From Bacillus sp. ISL-41 (lineage in GTDB: Bacteria > Bacillota > Bacilli > Bacillales > Cytobacillaceae): a stretch of DNA of 64,000 bases. The notes beneath the pieces are model-generated. The model saw only the letters and a list, made by a program, of their open reading frames with translations, searched no databases and was not told the origin of the DNA. The stretch lies in the NCBI RefSeq assembly GCF_018613235.1, contig NZ_JAGGQP010000032.1, positions 78,501-142,500 on the forward strand, written 5' to 3'. A program made the position numbers and the translations under genes. Positions 9,106-19,479 of this stretch are shown here, piece by piece; position 1 is the first letter of the stretch; each line of letters starts with the position of its first letter.

Positions 9106-9289
9106 CACCTTGTCTAATATGTATTTCAATATAAGCATACCCTTTTCCTTCCTGATTAAGAATATCTTTCTACATTTTATAAATCCAGCATTTCCATAGA
9201 CTTCTTAGGAGATTATTTTGTCAATCTGAGAGCATTGGTAGGTTTAATTTTGTTTTCTGGCACACATCAACTTCATCGGTAGAGGTAAA

Positions 9290-9445
9290 ATTGCTTGCAC
9301 AAGGGTATCTTTCACCTTGAATGGCACCCTTATAGACGCGGGATTGCTTGCATAAGGGTATCTTTCCACTTGCGGTACTCTTTTAAAAGCTCCATTGGTG
9401 ACCTGTTTTTCCATAATCCCGCTTTTTTTGGCCCCAATCCGCTTT
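9290..9445. repeat. Two short repeat families in the ytxG-ampS gap
   Basis: ATTGCTTGCAYAAGGGTATC followed by TTTC occurs at 9290 and 9343, a 53-bp spacing. From 9393 a single 52-bp unit beginning ATTGGTGACCTGTTTTTCC and containing CCCCAAT is a diverged solitary copy of the array at 19480-20207. The remainder of the 9106-9573 gap shows no gene. Confidence 0.7.
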
Positions 9446-9573
9446 CCTTCATCGCCTCTTGATTTTAACCAAATTGATTCTTCTCGATGTCCTGCAAGGA
9501 AATGAGCACAAACTTCTGGGTTTCGGTTACAATATGATTATGTGTTTTATTTTTATACATAGGAGTGATTTTG

Positions 9574-10689
9574 GTGAAAGACCCTCGTATTCAAAAACTG
9601 GCAAAGAACTTGATCAATTATTCGGTCAAGCTTCAAAAAGGGGAAAAAGTCCTGATTGAGAACTTTGGACTACAGCGCGAGCTTGTTACGGCTCTCGTGA
9701 AAGAAGCATACGAAGCTGGAGGCTATCCATTTGTATCATTGAAGGACCACCAGGTGGATCGTTCATTGCTCATGGGTGCCCAGCAGGAGCAATTCGACAT
9801 GATAGCTGAGTTCGAAGCTAATGTGATGAGCAAAATGGATGCGTACATCGGCCTTCGTTCTGGAGATAACATCAATGAACATGCTGATGTTCCGGCAGAT
9901 AAAATGAAGATCCATGGCAATACAGTTGGCAAGAAAGTTCATAGGGACATTCGCGTTCCGAAAACGAGGTGGGTCGTCCTTCGTTACCCTAACTCGGCAA
10001 TGGCACAGCTGGCAAAGATGAGTACTGAAGCCTTCGAAGATTTCTACTTCGACGTCTGTAACCTTGATTACGGAAAAATGGATAAGGCAATGGACAGCCT
10101 GGCAGACTTGATGAACCGCACCGACAAGGTACGAATCACTGGAGAGGGAACTGACTTGACGTTTTCTATCAAAGATATCCCGGCTATAAAATGTGCGGGT
10201 GAGCTGAATATTCCTGATGGCGAGGTTTATACTGCTCCTGTCCGTGATTCAGTCAATGGCGTGATCACCTATAATACGCCGTCCCCTTACCAGGGATTCA
10301 CTTTCGAAAATGTGAAGCTGACTTTCAAGGATGGGAAAATCGTTGAAGCTTCTGCAAATGATTCAGAGCGCATCAACAAGATTTTTGATACAGATGAAGG
10401 AGCTCGTTATGTCGGAGAATTTGCGATTGGCGTGAATCCATATATCCTCCATCCAATGCAGGACATCCTGTTCGATGAAAAAATTGACGGAAGCTTCCAC
10501 TTCACACCTGGACAGTGCTATGACAATGCATTCAATGGCAACCACTCGAATATTCACTGGGATATGGTCAATATCCAGCGCCCTGAATACGGCGGCGGGG
10601 AAATCTATTTTGATGACGTTCTGATTCGTAAAGATGGACGCTTTGTCATCCCAGAACTCGAAGGCTTGAACCCTGAGAACTTAAAATAA
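9574..10689 (+). CDS. ampS: M29-family aminopeptidase (AmpS/PepS type)
   Basis: A 371-residue metallo-aminopeptidase of family M29. Conserved features include DGEVYTAPVRDSVNG, YVGEFAIGVN, and the C-terminal metal site segment FHFTPGQCYDNAFNGNHSNI with HWD. These enzymes cleave N-terminal residues from small peptides in the cytosol. GTG 9574 lies 8 nt after AGGAG; an in-frame GTG at 9565 overlaps that site and was rejected. The gene stands alone, with its own terminator at 10710. The symbol is by family similarity; B. subtilis AmpS is ~410 residues, so this is a shorter relative. Confidence 0.85.
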   Translation: MKDPRIQKLAKNLINYSVKLQKGEKVLIENFGLQRELVTALVKEAYEAGGYPFVSLKDHQVDRSLLMGAQQEQFDMIAEFEANVMSKMDAYIGLRSGDNINEHADVPADKMKIHGNTVGKKVHRDIRVPKTRWVVLRYPNSAMAQLAKMSTEAFEDFYFDVCNLDYGKMDKAMDSLADLMNRTDKVRITGEGTDLTFSIKDIPAIKCAGELNIPDGEVYTAPVRDSVNGVITYNTPSPYQGFTFENVKLTFKDGKIVEASANDSERINKIFDTDEGARYVGEFAIGVNPYILHPMQDILFDEKIDGSFHFTPGQCYDNAFNGNHSNIHWDMVNIQRPEYGGGEIYFDDVLIRKDGRFVIPELEGLNPENLK

Positions 10690-10709
10690 AACTAGAGGTC
10701 ATAAATAAG

Positions 10710-10746
10710 AAAAGGATGCGGACCAAATGGCCGCATCCTTTTTTGT
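10710..10746 (+). terminator. Terminator of the M29 aminopeptidase
   Basis: Stem AAAGGATGCGG / CCGCATCCTTT, 9-nt loop, then a T-run. Confidence 0.92.
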
Positions 10747-10779
10747 AGTATCAGAAAGTATTAATTTTTCACTTCGAAA

Positions 10780-10891
10780 ATTGTCTAGCTGCGGCTCCTA
10801 ACGTTTCGGTCCTGCCAATGAAGCCAAAGAACGACTTCACTGTCAGATCCTCCAGCGCTTGTCGGAGTTGGACAGTCGCCTCCGCTTTTCG
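10780..10891. repeat. Structured intergenic repeat (GTCTAGCT...CTCCGCTTTTCG type)
   Basis: A ~112-bp element beginning TTGTCTAGCTGCGGCTCCTA and ending CGCCTCCGCTTTTCG, with an internal inverted repeat (CTGCCAATGAAG...CTTCACTGTCAG). Elements with these end sequences are, from memory, widespread in Bacillus intergenic regions. It abuts the murC stop codon on its 3' side and carries no ORF. Confidence 0.65.
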
Positions 10892-12193
10892 TTATACTTG
10901 TAACTCTTTCTCATATGCTTGCTGGAACTTCTGGATATCACCAGCGCCCATGAACAGGATGACGCCATTGCTATGCTCTTTCAGAAGCGAGGTATCTTCC
11001 TCAGCGATGATTTCTGCGTCGTCGATTTTTTCTTTCAGATCGGTAATCGATAGCTTCCCATGAATTTCACGGGCTGAACCAAAGATTTCGCACAAATATA
11101 CCTTATCTGCTTTATTCAAGCTTTCTGCGAACTCGTTCAGGAATGCTTGAGTCCTTGTAAAGGTATGCGGCTGGAAGACAGCGACGATTTCACGATCAGG
11201 ATACTTCTGCTTTGCAGCTTCAATTGTTACTTTGATTTCTGTAGGATGATGTGCGTAGTCATCAATGATTACCTGGTCTGCAATTTTCTTTTCGGAAAAT
11301 CTCCGTTTCACGCCTTCGAATGTCTCAAGCTGGGCCTGGATCACTTTTGATTCGATATTTTCGTAATGGCATAAAGCGATGACAGCCAGCGAGTTCAGGA
11401 CATTATGGTCACCATAAGCCGGTATCGAGAACGTGTCATAAAATGTATTCCGGACAAAGACATCGAACGTCGTACCCTCAGTGGACTTAACGATATTGCG
11501 GGCCTGGAAATCATTTTCTTCGCCGAAACCATAAAATACAACAGGTACCTTGGCCTGGATTTTTTGCAGCTGCTCATCGTCACCGCATGCGAAAATACCC
11601 TTTTTGACTTGCCATGACATCTCCTGGAATGCAGAGAATACATCCTCGATATTGGCAAAGTAATCCGGGTGGTCAAAGTCGATATTCGTCATGATGGCAT
11701 AATCCGGGAAATAGGAAAGGAAATGACGGCGATACTCACAAGCTTCAAACACAAAGTATTGAGCATCCTTGTCACCTTTACCAGTGCCATCACCGATCAG
11801 GAATGATGTAGGTTTGGCGCCCCTCATCACATGCGCCAGCAATCCCGTAGTCGAAGTTTTCCCATGAGCCCCTGTAATCGCAACACTCGTAAAGTTTTGC
11901 ATGAAATCACCAAGGAATCGATGATATCTGATGATTGGAAGGCCAAGCTCCATTGCCTCCTGAATCTCCTCGTGAGTATCCGGATAGGCATTGCCTGCAA
12001 TAACTGTCATTCCAGGCTGTATATTTTCCTTATTAAACGGAAGGATCTTTATTCCAGATTTCTCAAGGGCTACCTGGGTAAAAAAGTGCTTATCATAATC
12101 GGAGCCCTGTACCTGATAATCCATATCATGGAGAACTTGAGCTAACGCACTCATTCCAGACCCCTTTATACCTACAAAATGGTAAATAGTCAT
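10892..12193 (-). CDS. murC: MurC, UDP-N-acetylmuramate-L-alanine ligase
   Basis: A 433-residue Mur ligase. Domain 1 starts with the Rossmann loop [17 protein letters not shown]; the central ATPase P-loop is [18 protein letters not shown] at ~105; the C-terminal domain has [10 protein letters not shown] and [10 protein letters not shown], both MurC signatures. It adds L-Ala to UDP-MurNAc in the cytosol, the first stem-peptide step. ATG 12193 follows GGAGGT by 7 nt; an upstream in-frame start at 12211 was rejected because it overlaps the ribosome site. B. subtilis MurC is 432 residues, and the locus (ytxGHJ, murC, sftA) is syntenic. Confidence 0.97.
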   Translation of the reverse strand: MTIYHFVGIKGSGMSALAQVLHDMDYQVQGSDYDKHFFTQVALEKSGIKILPFNKENIQPGMTVIAGNAYPDTHEEIQEAMELGLPIIRYHRFLGDFMQNFTSVAITGAHGKTSTTGLLAHVMRGAKPTSFLIGDGTGKGDKDAQYFVFEACEYRRHFLSYFPDYAIMTNIDFDHPDYFANIEDVFSAFQEMSWQVKKGIFACGDDEQLQKIQAKVPVVFYGFGEENDFQARNIVKSTEGTTFDVFVRNTFYDTFSIPAYGDHNVLNSLAVIALCHYENIESKVIQAQLETFEGVKRRFSEKKIADQVIIDDYAHHPTEIKVTIEAAKQKYPDREIVAVFQPHTFTRTQAFLNEFAESLNKADKVYLCEIFGSAREIHGKLSITDLKEKIDDAEIIAEEDTSLLKEHSNGVILFMGAGDIQKFQQAYEKELQV

Positions 12194-12496
12194 ATAAAGA
12201 ACCTCCAACAACGTCTGTATGTAACACAGTATATGACAGATATCCCGATTTGCTCATTTTGCCTGTACACTGTATCAAACAGTTAAAATGCAATGGTGAT
12301 ATGTCTGTCTTTCATGTATTGAATCATTATAACATCATTACGGTAAATAACACAGTTTCATTAGTGCACCTTACAAAAGGATCGGCCTTTTCGCCAAACC
12401 CCATATCCAAAATGGCAGTGCCCAATGATTCTCTCCGTTAAAAATGCAATCATGAATAAAAGTACATATTCCCTTAGTTAGTTGCTTTCAAACTTG
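12194..12496. other. Intergenic region, nothing recognised
   Basis: A 303-bp gap between the murC start and the stop of the nicotinate phosphoribosyltransferase gene. It should contain the murC promoter. I see no convincing terminator, ORF or repeat. Confidence 0.3.
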
Positions 12497-13597
12497 TTAA
12501 AATTCGACTCTTTCAAGCCGGGGATTCGGCCTGAACCTCCTGCCTGACTTTGCCTGATGCTTTCCATTCAACATGACATTGTCGCCAGTAAAGCCTATTT
12601 GCAACTTTAACAGGCTCCCGCCTACGCCATACATGTCGACTGGCACATCATGCTTTTCAAACTCCAGGATCCTTTTTTCACTGAAGCCTCCGCTGACAAC
12701 AATTTTAACATGGTCAAAGCCTTCATCATCAAGTGCTTTTCTTAGTGCGAAAATCAATTCTGCGTTCACTCCGCGCGGGTCGAATGTTCCCAGCAAGTGC
12801 TGATTGCGCAGGAAGTACTGGTCGATTAGTGTTCGGGAAGTATCAACTCTGACACCTTTCAGCTTTTCGCCAAATTCCCTTGCGACCTTCAAAGAGTCAG
12901 TAATCGCATCATTATTATAATCAACAAGAGCGATCAAATCATCGTTCGGAAAGGTTTCGTGGTAAGCCCGGGTTGCTGCGACGATATCGCCGTTGAACAT
13001 TTGGATCAATGCATGCGGCATCGTTCCTATACCATGCTTTCCCCACCATTCATTCATCGCATGGGTGGCCTGGGCAGTGGCGCCTCCAATATAGGCAGCG
13101 TAACCATCACCAGCCTGTGTTGTATAATGGTCGTCACGGTCTCCCATGAAAATGACCGGCTTTTGCTTTCCTGAATAACTTGCTGCCTTCACAACATTAT
13201 AAACATTTGTCGAGACAGAAGTTCTTCTCGCCAAGATGCCATCGATAATTCCCTCAAGATAACCAAAACTCTGGTAAGGACCCGTAATAGTCAAGACCGT
13301 TTCAAACGGAGAGATTTTATCCCCATCCTTAAGCGAATGGATCTCCAGTTCCTCAGGTCGGTCCGCAAACGTTTTTACCAGGGCGATCACTTCATCCGTA
13401 CCACACAACACAGCTTCGTCCTTCTGGAAAAATTGCATGGTGATGACATTGTCTTCTTGGTATTTCTTTACGAGCTCCCGAGTCTTAAGGAAATACACAG
13501 CTGAAAACCAGCCATCCCGGATCCTTTCATCAAATTTAAATGTATGATTGGTCAGGCGGCTGATTTTTCCCTGCATTTTCAATTCTATTTCTTTCAT
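12497..13597 (-). CDS. Nicotinate phosphoribosyltransferase (short form)
   Basis: A 366-residue member of the NAPRTase/QPRTase fold. Supporting segments are LTNHTFKFDERIRDGWFSAV near the N-terminus, GILARRTSVSTNVYNVVKAA, and the phosphate-binding end KIVVSGGFSEKRILEF and YGVGGSL. It would make nicotinate mononucleotide from nicotinate and PRPP (NAD salvage). It is ~120 residues shorter than the PncB/YueK type and resembles the short form without the C-terminal extension. The ribosome site is GAAGGAGC. It follows sftA on the same strand by 83 bp without a visible terminator. Confidence 0.85.
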   Translation of the reverse strand: MKEIELKMQGKISRLTNHTFKFDERIRDGWFSAVYFLKTRELVKKYQEDNVITMQFFQKDEAVLCGTDEVIALVKTFADRPEELEIHSLKDGDKISPFETVLTITGPYQSFGYLEGIIDGILARRTSVSTNVYNVVKAASYSGKQKPVIFMGDRDDHYTTQAGDGYAAYIGGATAQATHAMNEWWGKHGIGTMPHALIQMFNGDIVAATRAYHETFPNDDLIALVDYNNDAITDSLKVAREFGEKLKGVRVDTSRTLIDQYFLRNQHLLGTFDPRGVNAELIFALRKALDDEGFDHVKIVVSGGFSEKRILEFEKHDVPVDMYGVGGSLLKLQIGFTGDNVMLNGKHQAKSGRRFRPNPRLERVEF

Positions 13598-13680
13598 CCA
13601 AAAAGCTCCTTCAATAACAACCCAACGTCTATAGGCATTTATCCTTATTATAATTACATGCAGATAAAGAATACCACTTA

Positions 13681-16600
13681 TTAATTGAATGCACTACTTT
13701 CCTGGAAGGCCTCAAGGTCAGCGGCAGTGATCAGGACATCTCTTGGCTTGCTGCCCTTACCCTCAGAAATGAATCCTTGCTGCTCCATCATTTCAATGAG
13801 TCTGGCTGCTCGGTTATAGCCAATTTTAAAGCGGCGCTGGACGCTTGAAGTGGAAGCGCCTCCCTGATCAATGACAAATTCACAGGCTTCATAGAAAAGC
13901 TCGTCTTCGTCCTCCGTCACCTGAGCCTTCTTTAACAGTTCATCCTGTTCAAACAAGTATTGTGGATCCCTCTGCTCCCTGACAAATGCAACAATGTCAT
14001 CAATCTCATTGTCGGTCACGAAGGTTCCCTGCAGACGGAATGGCTTTGATGATCCATTTTCCAGGAACAGCATATCCCCGCGGCCTAGGAGTTTTTCTGC
14101 CCCACCGATATCAATGATCGTCCTGGAATCCACCTGTGAGGAAACAGAGAAGGCAATTCTTGTTGGAACATTCGCTTTAATCAGGCCTGTAATGACGTCC
14201 ACTGATGGCCGCTGTGTCGCGATGATCAAATGGATGCCGCAGGCACGCGCTTTTTGGGCAATCCGGCAAATCGCTTCCTCGACATCACCAGGAGCCATCA
14301 TCATCAGATCCGCCAGCTCATCGATTACGATGACGATATATGGAAGTTTTTCAGAAAACCTGCGATGCTTCTCGGCAATTTCATTGAACCTGCTGATATC
14401 ACGGACCCCTGTATGTGCAAACAATTCGTAACGGCGTTCCATTTCCTCGACTGCCCACTTGAGCGAGGCTGTCGCCGCTTTTACATCTGTGATGACCGGG
14501 CTGACAAGATGCGGAATGCGGTTATAAGGTGCTAATTCAACCATTTTCGGGTCAATCAGCAGCAGCTTCACCTCATCTGGATGAGCTTTATAAAGCAGGC
14601 TCACAAGCATCGTATTGATGCAGACACTCTTCCCGGATCCAGTGGCACCAGCAATCAATCCATGAGGCATCTTTTTCAGATCGGTCACAATTGGATTTCC
14701 GGCAATATCAAGACCCAGTGCCACCGATAACGGAGATTCTAAATCCATAAAGCCTGCAGACTGTAAAATTTCACTCAATAATACCGGTCTGCTCGAGTGG
14801 TTTGGCACTTCAATGCCAATTGTGTGCTTCCCTGGTATTGGGGCCTCGATTCGGATATCCTTCGCCGCAAGGCTTAATTTTATGTCATCTGATAGATTGG
14901 TAATTTTATTGACTTTAACACCTGGTTCCGGCTGCACCTCAAAACGGGTAACAGATGGTCCCTGTGTCACATTAACCACCCTAGCCCCTACATTAAAATT
15001 CCTCAGGGTTTCGTTAAGCATATGCTCCTGTTCTGAAAGCCACTCGGGATCAGGTGCTTTGAACACTGGAGGGCTCAACAAATCCAACGGCGGGAAATCG
15101 TATACCGCTGCTGGATGGACATCGTGCTGCAGGGTGGATTCATGTTCAGGTGATCCGCCTACCTCACGCTCGGACTGGCCGTTCACTTGTATAGAAGAGG
15201 GGTTTGCCACAGTGGGCTCGGCTTGTGACTTCTCTTCTCTTAATACTGATGGACCTGCTTCAGGATTAACTCCTGATAAAACGCCCGCCTTTGATCCGTC
15301 TTCTTCAGCACCAGCTGAAACAGTTAATGCTTCCGGCTGTGTTTGAGTCTCAGCAACTGTTAACATTTCATGCTCACCAGTTGATTGCTTCTTCTCCTGT
15401 ACCGGATGAACATCTGGAAGGCGGTCAGAAGACAGCTCTTCTTCGCCCGCTTTATTTTTCTGAGCAGACGCGGACCCTTCAAAATCAGGATGAATTTCCT
15501 TCGACTCGGACTGTTCCGTACCACCAGTCTTTCTTCCTTCAGTCATAAAAGAGGGATATTTAGACGTGTTCCGAGCTTCCCACTTCCTCTTGTCCTGCTT
15601 AAGCATGAGAACATTAAATGGAAGCTGCCTTTTTTGTTCTGCTGGCTTATTCTCTATTTTGGGTTCAGCAGCCTGACTTGGTTCTGCATCTGATACCTCT
15701 TTAGGATCTACAGCATCCGTGTTTTGTTCACTATGAACATTGACAGGCTGGCCATAAACATCTTCCGCTATCGGGTGATAGTCTGTTGTTTCTGGCTCTT
15801 CCACGCTTTGCTGATATGTGATTGTTTCAGTTTCTTCCACTCTTTGCTGATAACCGGTTGTTCCTGGCTCTTCCACGCTTTGTTGATAGCCGGTTTCAGA
15901 TTCTTCCTCGCTTTGTTGATAGCCGGTTTCAGATTCTTCCTCACTTTGTTTGAAGTCAGTTTCTTCCGAATCTTCTGGACTATGTTGTAAGCCAGTCTGT
16001 TCTGACCCTTCAGGAATAGGCACAAGATCGGTCTCTTTTTGTTCTTCATGGATTTGCTGAGAACCGGCCTCTGATTCTACATGACTGTCTTGATAGATGG
16101 TCTCTGCCAGGTCAAGGTGGGAATCAATCACTTTTATCTCTTCCGGTTCAAGATTCGAATCAATCACTTCTATTTCTTCCGGTTCTGGGTGCGAATCAAT
16201 CACTTCTATCTTTTCCTGGTCATGTTGATAGCTTATTGCTGCCGGCTCTTTGACCACGAGCTCATTACCGGCTTCAGTCAGCGTTTCAATTTTTGGTTCT
16301 TCATGACTAAAATCAGGCTCATTATTGAGAATGATGTCGATTGCCTCAGATTCCAGGTCCCACTGCTCTACTTGTTCCTCGAGTTCAGAGACTTCAAAAT
16401 CCCGGGTTTCAGCAAGATCATCTTCTATGTATATTTCCTGCGTCAGTACATCATTATGAGCTTTGGTTGAATCAGGTAATGCCTCTACAGCAGGTGCTTG
16501 CGGCAGCCTGTTTGTATCGGTTTGACTGGTTTGATCAACTTGGACTGCTTGCCTTCTCTCAAAACCAGTCAGTTCAAATTCAACATCCTCAAGGTTTGTT

Positions 16601-17157
16601 TGGGCCTTACTTTTACTAGGAGGCCTGTTAAACGCATAAATCGGTGACGGTATTTCTGTTGGCCTGAACGGCTGCCTGAATTTAGGTCCGCTGTCCTTCC
16701 GTGTTTCGTAATGGAACTTCGCTGCAGGTTCCTCGGTTTTATTTGGCCTGGATGCTTCTTTCGGTTTCCTATTTGGTTCACGTCTGAATGTGCTTCGAGC
16801 ATCCACGACGGGATCCTGGTATGGATCGTGCAAAGGGTCACTTCCAGATTGACGGTCATTCATCATCCTCAACGAACCTTGCTCTTTAATGAAAGGCTTT
16901 ATTTCATCAACTTGGCTGGCCCTTTCCTGCCGCTCTTTTCTCGGCTTTGTTTTTTCAGGGGCTGGGTTCTCGTCCGGGATCAGCGGGAAACGAAACTGAC
17001 CTTTTGGATATTGGTATAATACTTTTGCCTCTATATCCCTTTTTTCACTCTTCTCACTTTTTAATGGCTTTGAGACAGGCTGATCCTGATCCATACCAGT
17101 AAATTCATCATCGTTATCGTTTTGGAACTTGGTAAAAATCTTTTTAATCCAACTCAA
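13681..17157 (-). CDS. sftA: SftA, soluble FtsK/SpoIIIE-type DNA translocase
   Basis: A 1158-residue translocase. The N-terminal ~690 residues have no membrane helix and are acidic and low-complexity, with tandem repeats such as [12 protein letters not shown] (~317-350) and [15 protein letters not shown] (~400-460). The motor follows: Walker [16 protein letters not shown] at ~832 and Walker [14 protein letters not shown]. The C-terminal winged-helix gamma domain ([20 protein letters not shown]) would read SRS/KOPS-like sequences. In B. subtilis SftA moves DNA out of the closing septum. That protein is 952 residues, so the linker here is about 200 residues longer. The downstream neighbour is a nicotinate phosphoribosyltransferase. 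Confidence 0.93.
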   Translation of the reverse strand: MSWIKKIFTKFQNDNDDEFTGMDQDQPVSKPLKSEKSEKRDIEAKVLYQYPKGQFRFPLIPDENPAPEKTKPRKERQERASQVDEIKPFIKEQGSLRMMNDRQSGSDPLHDPYQDPVVDARSTFRREPNRKPKEASRPNKTEEPAAKFHYETRKDSGPKFRQPFRPTEIPSPIYAFNRPPSKSKAQTNLEDVEFELTGFERRQAVQVDQTSQTDTNRLPQAPAVEALPDSTKAHNDVLTQEIYIEDDLAETRDFEVSELEEQVEQWDLESEAIDIILNNEPDFSHEEPKIETLTEAGNELVVKEPAAISYQHDQEKIEVIDSHPEPEEIEVIDSNLEPEEIKVIDSHLDLAETIYQDSHVESEAGSQQIHEEQKETDLVPIPEGSEQTGLQHSPEDSEETDFKQSEEESETGYQQSEEESETGYQQSVEEPGTTGYQQRVEETETITYQQSVEEPETTDYHPIAEDVYGQPVNVHSEQNTDAVDPKEVSDAEPSQAAEPKIENKPAEQKRQLPFNVLMLKQDKRKWEARNTSKYPSFMTEGRKTGGTEQSESKEIHPDFEGSASAQKNKAGEEELSSDRLPDVHPVQEKKQSTGEHEMLTVAETQTQPEALTVSAGAEEDGSKAGVLSGVNPEAGPSVLREEKSQAEPTVANPSSIQVNGQSEREVGGSPEHESTLQHDVHPAAVYDFPPLDLLSPPVFKAPDPEWLSEQEHMLNETLRNFNVGARVVNVTQGPSVTRFEVQPEPGVKVNKITNLSDDIKLSLAAKDIRIEAPIPGKHTIGIEVPNHSSRPVLLSEILQSAGFMDLESPLSVALGLDIAGNPIVTDLKKMPHGLIAGATGSGKSVCINTMLVSLLYKAHPDEVKLLLIDPKMVELAPYNRIPHLVSPVITDVKAATASLKWAVEEMERRYELFAHTGVRDISRFNEIAEKHRRFSEKLPYIVIVIDELADLMMMAPGDVEEAICRIAQKARACGIHLIIATQRPSVDVITGLIKANVPTRIAFSVSSQVDSRTIIDIGGAEKLLGRGDMLFLENGSSKPFRLQGTFVTDNEIDDIVAFVREQRDPQYLFEQDELLKKAQVTEDEDELFYEACEFVIDQGGASTSSVQRRFKIGYNRAARLIEMMEQQGFISEGKGSKPRDVLITAADLEAFQESSAFN

Positions 17158-17324
17158 TTTAAATCACTCTTTCTTTCGCATTTCATTATTTATTTTAACA
17201 GTAAATCCATATTTTTCGAGATAAATTGAAAGAATGAGCATTTTTTACGAGAAGAAACCTTACGGAACAATCAACTTTAGGCTCAGTTATTTACAAAACA
17301 TGGCACCAGATGTACATAAAGGAA

Positions 17325-17349
17325 AAAAGCCCGATATTTCCGGGCTTTC
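17325..17349 (-). terminator. Terminator of ytpQ
   Basis: Stem AAGCCCG / CGGGCTT with a 7-nt loop, T-run on the minus strand, 14 bp after the ytpQ stop. Confidence 0.88.
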
Positions 17350-17362
17350 GCTACTTTCCTTA

Positions 17363-18157
17363 CTATTCCTTTTTTGTTTTTCCTAAAATAAAGATTGGTT
17401 CCAGTTCTCCATCTTCATACAGGAAACTCAGAGCAGTGATTGGCACTCTTCCACTCGCAAAAAAGCTCATTGTCATCTGGGCCAAAATATCATAGCCTGT
17501 GTTATTTTCCACATCGGCGATAATCAAGACATCTTGATGGGGAACCGCCACAGTCATGGTTCCCTTCATCCTTTTCTTCATTTCATTCAAAAAGCTTGTA
17601 TTCAAAATCCTGCTCGCATCATAACCGTCATTCGTATTGAGGAAATAAAAGGTGTTCTCGGCGACTCGATCCTCTTTTATTTTTACAGAGAGGGAACGGA
17701 CATTGAACAAAGCGGTCTCGCGGACCTGACCCGCTGACCATCCTTCTTTTTTCAAGAGCTTCGAATCAATCAGCCTGTATGTTGTACCTAAATCCAAAGC
17801 ATAATAGATCCTTGTTTCCGCGGTATGATCATCATAAAGAAAGGGAACCCCTTCTTCAGCTTCCGTTGGGAAGGATGTCGAACGGATGACAGGAAAAATA
17901 TTCTTTTCCTTTCCTGACAGTTCGAGCTGGCTTTCCATCGCATTGAGGCCTTCCGATACATAATAGACCACCTCATCTATCGCTTTTTCCTTTTGATCCT
18001 GCCACTTGGCGACAATCCCAGGCAAAGAGATGGTGATGCCGCGTCCAGTCGTTATATTTTCAATTCTCAACTGATCCTTTTCCCTGTCATAGGAAAAAGT
18101 CCGGTCGGGATGTTGAAGACGACTCTCCAGCTCTTTGCGCATTTTTCTGCTATCCAT
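17363..18157 (-). CDS. ytpQ: YtpQ, DUF1444 family protein
   Basis: A 264-residue protein matching the DUF1444 family (segments [36 protein letters not shown], and the C-terminal LEPIFILGK). No catalytic motif is obvious and its function is unknown. ATG 18157 was chosen because GGAGGG lies 7 nt upstream; the first in-frame ATG at 18172 forms part of that ribosome site. It lies downstream of the thioredoxin gene ytpP, as in B. subtilis. Confidence 0.9.
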   Translation of the reverse strand: MDSRKMRKELESRLQHPDRTFSYDREKDQLRIENITTGRGITISLPGIVAKWQDQKEKAIDEVVYYVSEGLNAMESQLELSGKEKNIFPVIRSTSFPTEAEEGVPFLYDDHTAETRIYYALDLGTTYRLIDSKLLKKEGWSAGQVRETALFNVRSLSVKIKEDRVAENTFYFLNTNDGYDASRILNTSFLNEMKKRMKGTMTVAVPHQDVLIIADVENNTGYDILAQMTMSFFASGRVPITALSFLYEDGELEPIFILGKTKKE

Positions 18158-18210
18158 AGTACTACCCTCCATTTCTTCAGGAGTTTCTGCAACTCATTTT
18201 ACATGAAATT

Positions 18211-18236
18211 TCCCTCCACCTCAAAAGATGGAGGGA
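18211..18236 (-). terminator. Hairpin between ytpP and ytpQ
   Basis: TCCCTCCA pairs with TGGAGGGA around a 10-nt loop, just 6 bp after the ytpP stop. The following minus-strand tract is short (AAATTTCAT), so this may be a weak terminator or processing site. Confidence 0.5.
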
Positions 18237-18241
18237 AAGAT

Positions 18242-18556
18242 TTAAGCAAGACCTTCTATGAAATTTTCGATTTCAGTCTGTGTCTTTCTGTTCTTGCTGA
18301 CAAAACGGCCAAGCTCTTTGCCATTTTCAAAAGCGACAAAGCTAGGAATGCCGAAAACATCCAGCTGGATGCAAAGATCGATAAAATCATCACGATCGAC
18401 CGAAACAAATTCGTAATCGCTGTATTTGCTTTCAATTTCAGGCAACACTGGCTCAATTACACGGCAATCCGGGCACCAGCCCGCTGTAAATAAAAATATA
18501 TGCTTGCCATCGTTTTTCAACGCTTCAAACTGTTCGATTGATTCCAAGTTTTTCAT
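18242..18556 (-). CDS. ytpP: YtpP, thioredoxin-like protein
   Basis: A 104-residue thioredoxin fold with active site GWCPDCR in place of WCGPC and a cis-Pro segment GIPSFVAFENG. It is a cytosolic dithiol oxidoreductase of unassigned partner; YtpP has been proposed to act in bacillithiol disulfide metabolism. The AGGAGG site lies 7 nt before the ATG. It heads the ytpP-ytpQ pair. Confidence 0.92.
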   Translation of the reverse strand: MKNLESIEQFEALKNDGKHIFLFTAGWCPDCRVIEPVLPEIESKYSDYEFVSVDRDDFIDLCIQLDVFGIPSFVAFENGKELGRFVSKNRKTQTEIENFIEGLA

Positions 18557-18700
18557 AACAAATCCTCCTGGGGAAATCTCATTGTACTTCCCTTATTTTA
18601 CCCATGCATGTTTAAAAAAGAAACTAATCTGATTTAAGCTTTTTCGGCAAAATCTGGAGCCAGACAATCCGCTGGCTGCAGTAATCTGTACTTTATAATT

Positions 18701-18791
18701 GAGGCTCTTTTCGTAAACTTTGTTGCTTTCTCTACCTGAGGTATTCAGGATCAGGTACGAAAAGCAACAATCAATCCGGAAACAGCCCGAA
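18701..18791. repeat. MITE-like intergenic repeat, copy 2
   Basis: A compact ~91-bp copy of the element at 401-538. The terminal parts GGCTCTTTTCG and the inverse of CCGGAAACAGCC are imperfect inverted repeats (GGCTSTTT ends), and the subterminal TTGTTGCTTTC pairs with GAAAAGCAACAA. It has no coding capacity. Confidence 0.75.
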
Positions 18792-18792
18792 T

Positions 18793-18820
18793 AAAAAAAC
18801 GCCATCAAATTGAATGGCGT
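18793..18820 (-). terminator. Terminator of the lipoprotein gene
   Basis: Stem ACGCCAT / ATGGCGT with T-run on the minus strand. The stem directly overlaps the stop codon of the gene at 18820. Confidence 0.88.
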
Positions 18821-19323
18821 CACTTCATTTTAACCGAGTTGGCAATTTGCATCATAGCTTCTGCGTCTTCTTTTACGTTCTCAGTTTCGGTAGTCAATTT
18901 GACGCCGCCAATACCGACAATCAGCTGATAACGGTCTTCTTTCAGCTTTTTAACAAGCATATAGCCAAATTTCCCATCCTTACTGAAGGTCTCATTAGCA
19001 TCCCATTCCTTCTGCTGCTTCACAGTAGAATCATAGACCACTTTACTATCTTCATTTTCATGCTGATTGTAAAAAAGGATATATGTTTTTTCTCCATCTT
19101 TGAGCAGTACATTATTAGGTGTTTCTTTATCTACATTGACACCAGTCGGTAAATAATATTCTATGTCTTTCGTACTATTGTTTGTTTGCTCAGGTTTGCT
19201 TTCAAAGGTAGCCGCTACTTCCTCTTTTATGTCAGCCTTTTGTTCGGAAAACGAGGCAGAACAGGCGCTCAGCAGAAATACTCCCGCTATAACAAGCCCA
19301 AATGCCCTTTTGAACTTTATCAT
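18820..19323 (-). CDS. Putative lipoprotein of unknown function
   Basis: A 167-residue protein with a type II signal peptide: positively charged start MIKFKR, hydrophobic core AFGLVIAGVFLL and lipobox LSAC, so Cys21 is the likely lipidated residue. The mature part is charged and contains segments such as KTYILFYNQHENEDSKVVYD and DRYQLIVGIGGVKLTTETE that suggest a compact beta-rich domain on the outer face of the membrane. I do not recognise the family with certainty. The AAGGGGGA ribosome site is good. The gene lies alone between the ytpP region and the 52-bp repeat array. Confidence 0.75.
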   Translation of the reverse strand: MIKFKRAFGLVIAGVFLLSACSASFSEQKADIKEEVAATFESKPEQTNNSTKDIEYYLPTGVNVDKETPNNVLLKDGEKTYILFYNQHENEDSKVVYDSTVKQQKEWDANETFSKDGKFGYMLVKKLKEDRYQLIVGIGGVKLTTETENVKEDAEAMMQIANSVKMK

Positions 19324-19479
19324 ACTTTTTTCCCCCTTGCTAAGGACTTAACCACTTCTTTTCTATCATACCTTTCTTAAATGATTGGTGACAAGGCTTC
19401 GTTTGCACTTTTTGGTGAAAATAATGGTATTTTTCAGAAATTTGTCGAGAAATATTAGTTTACGGGGTATTGCGGAATA

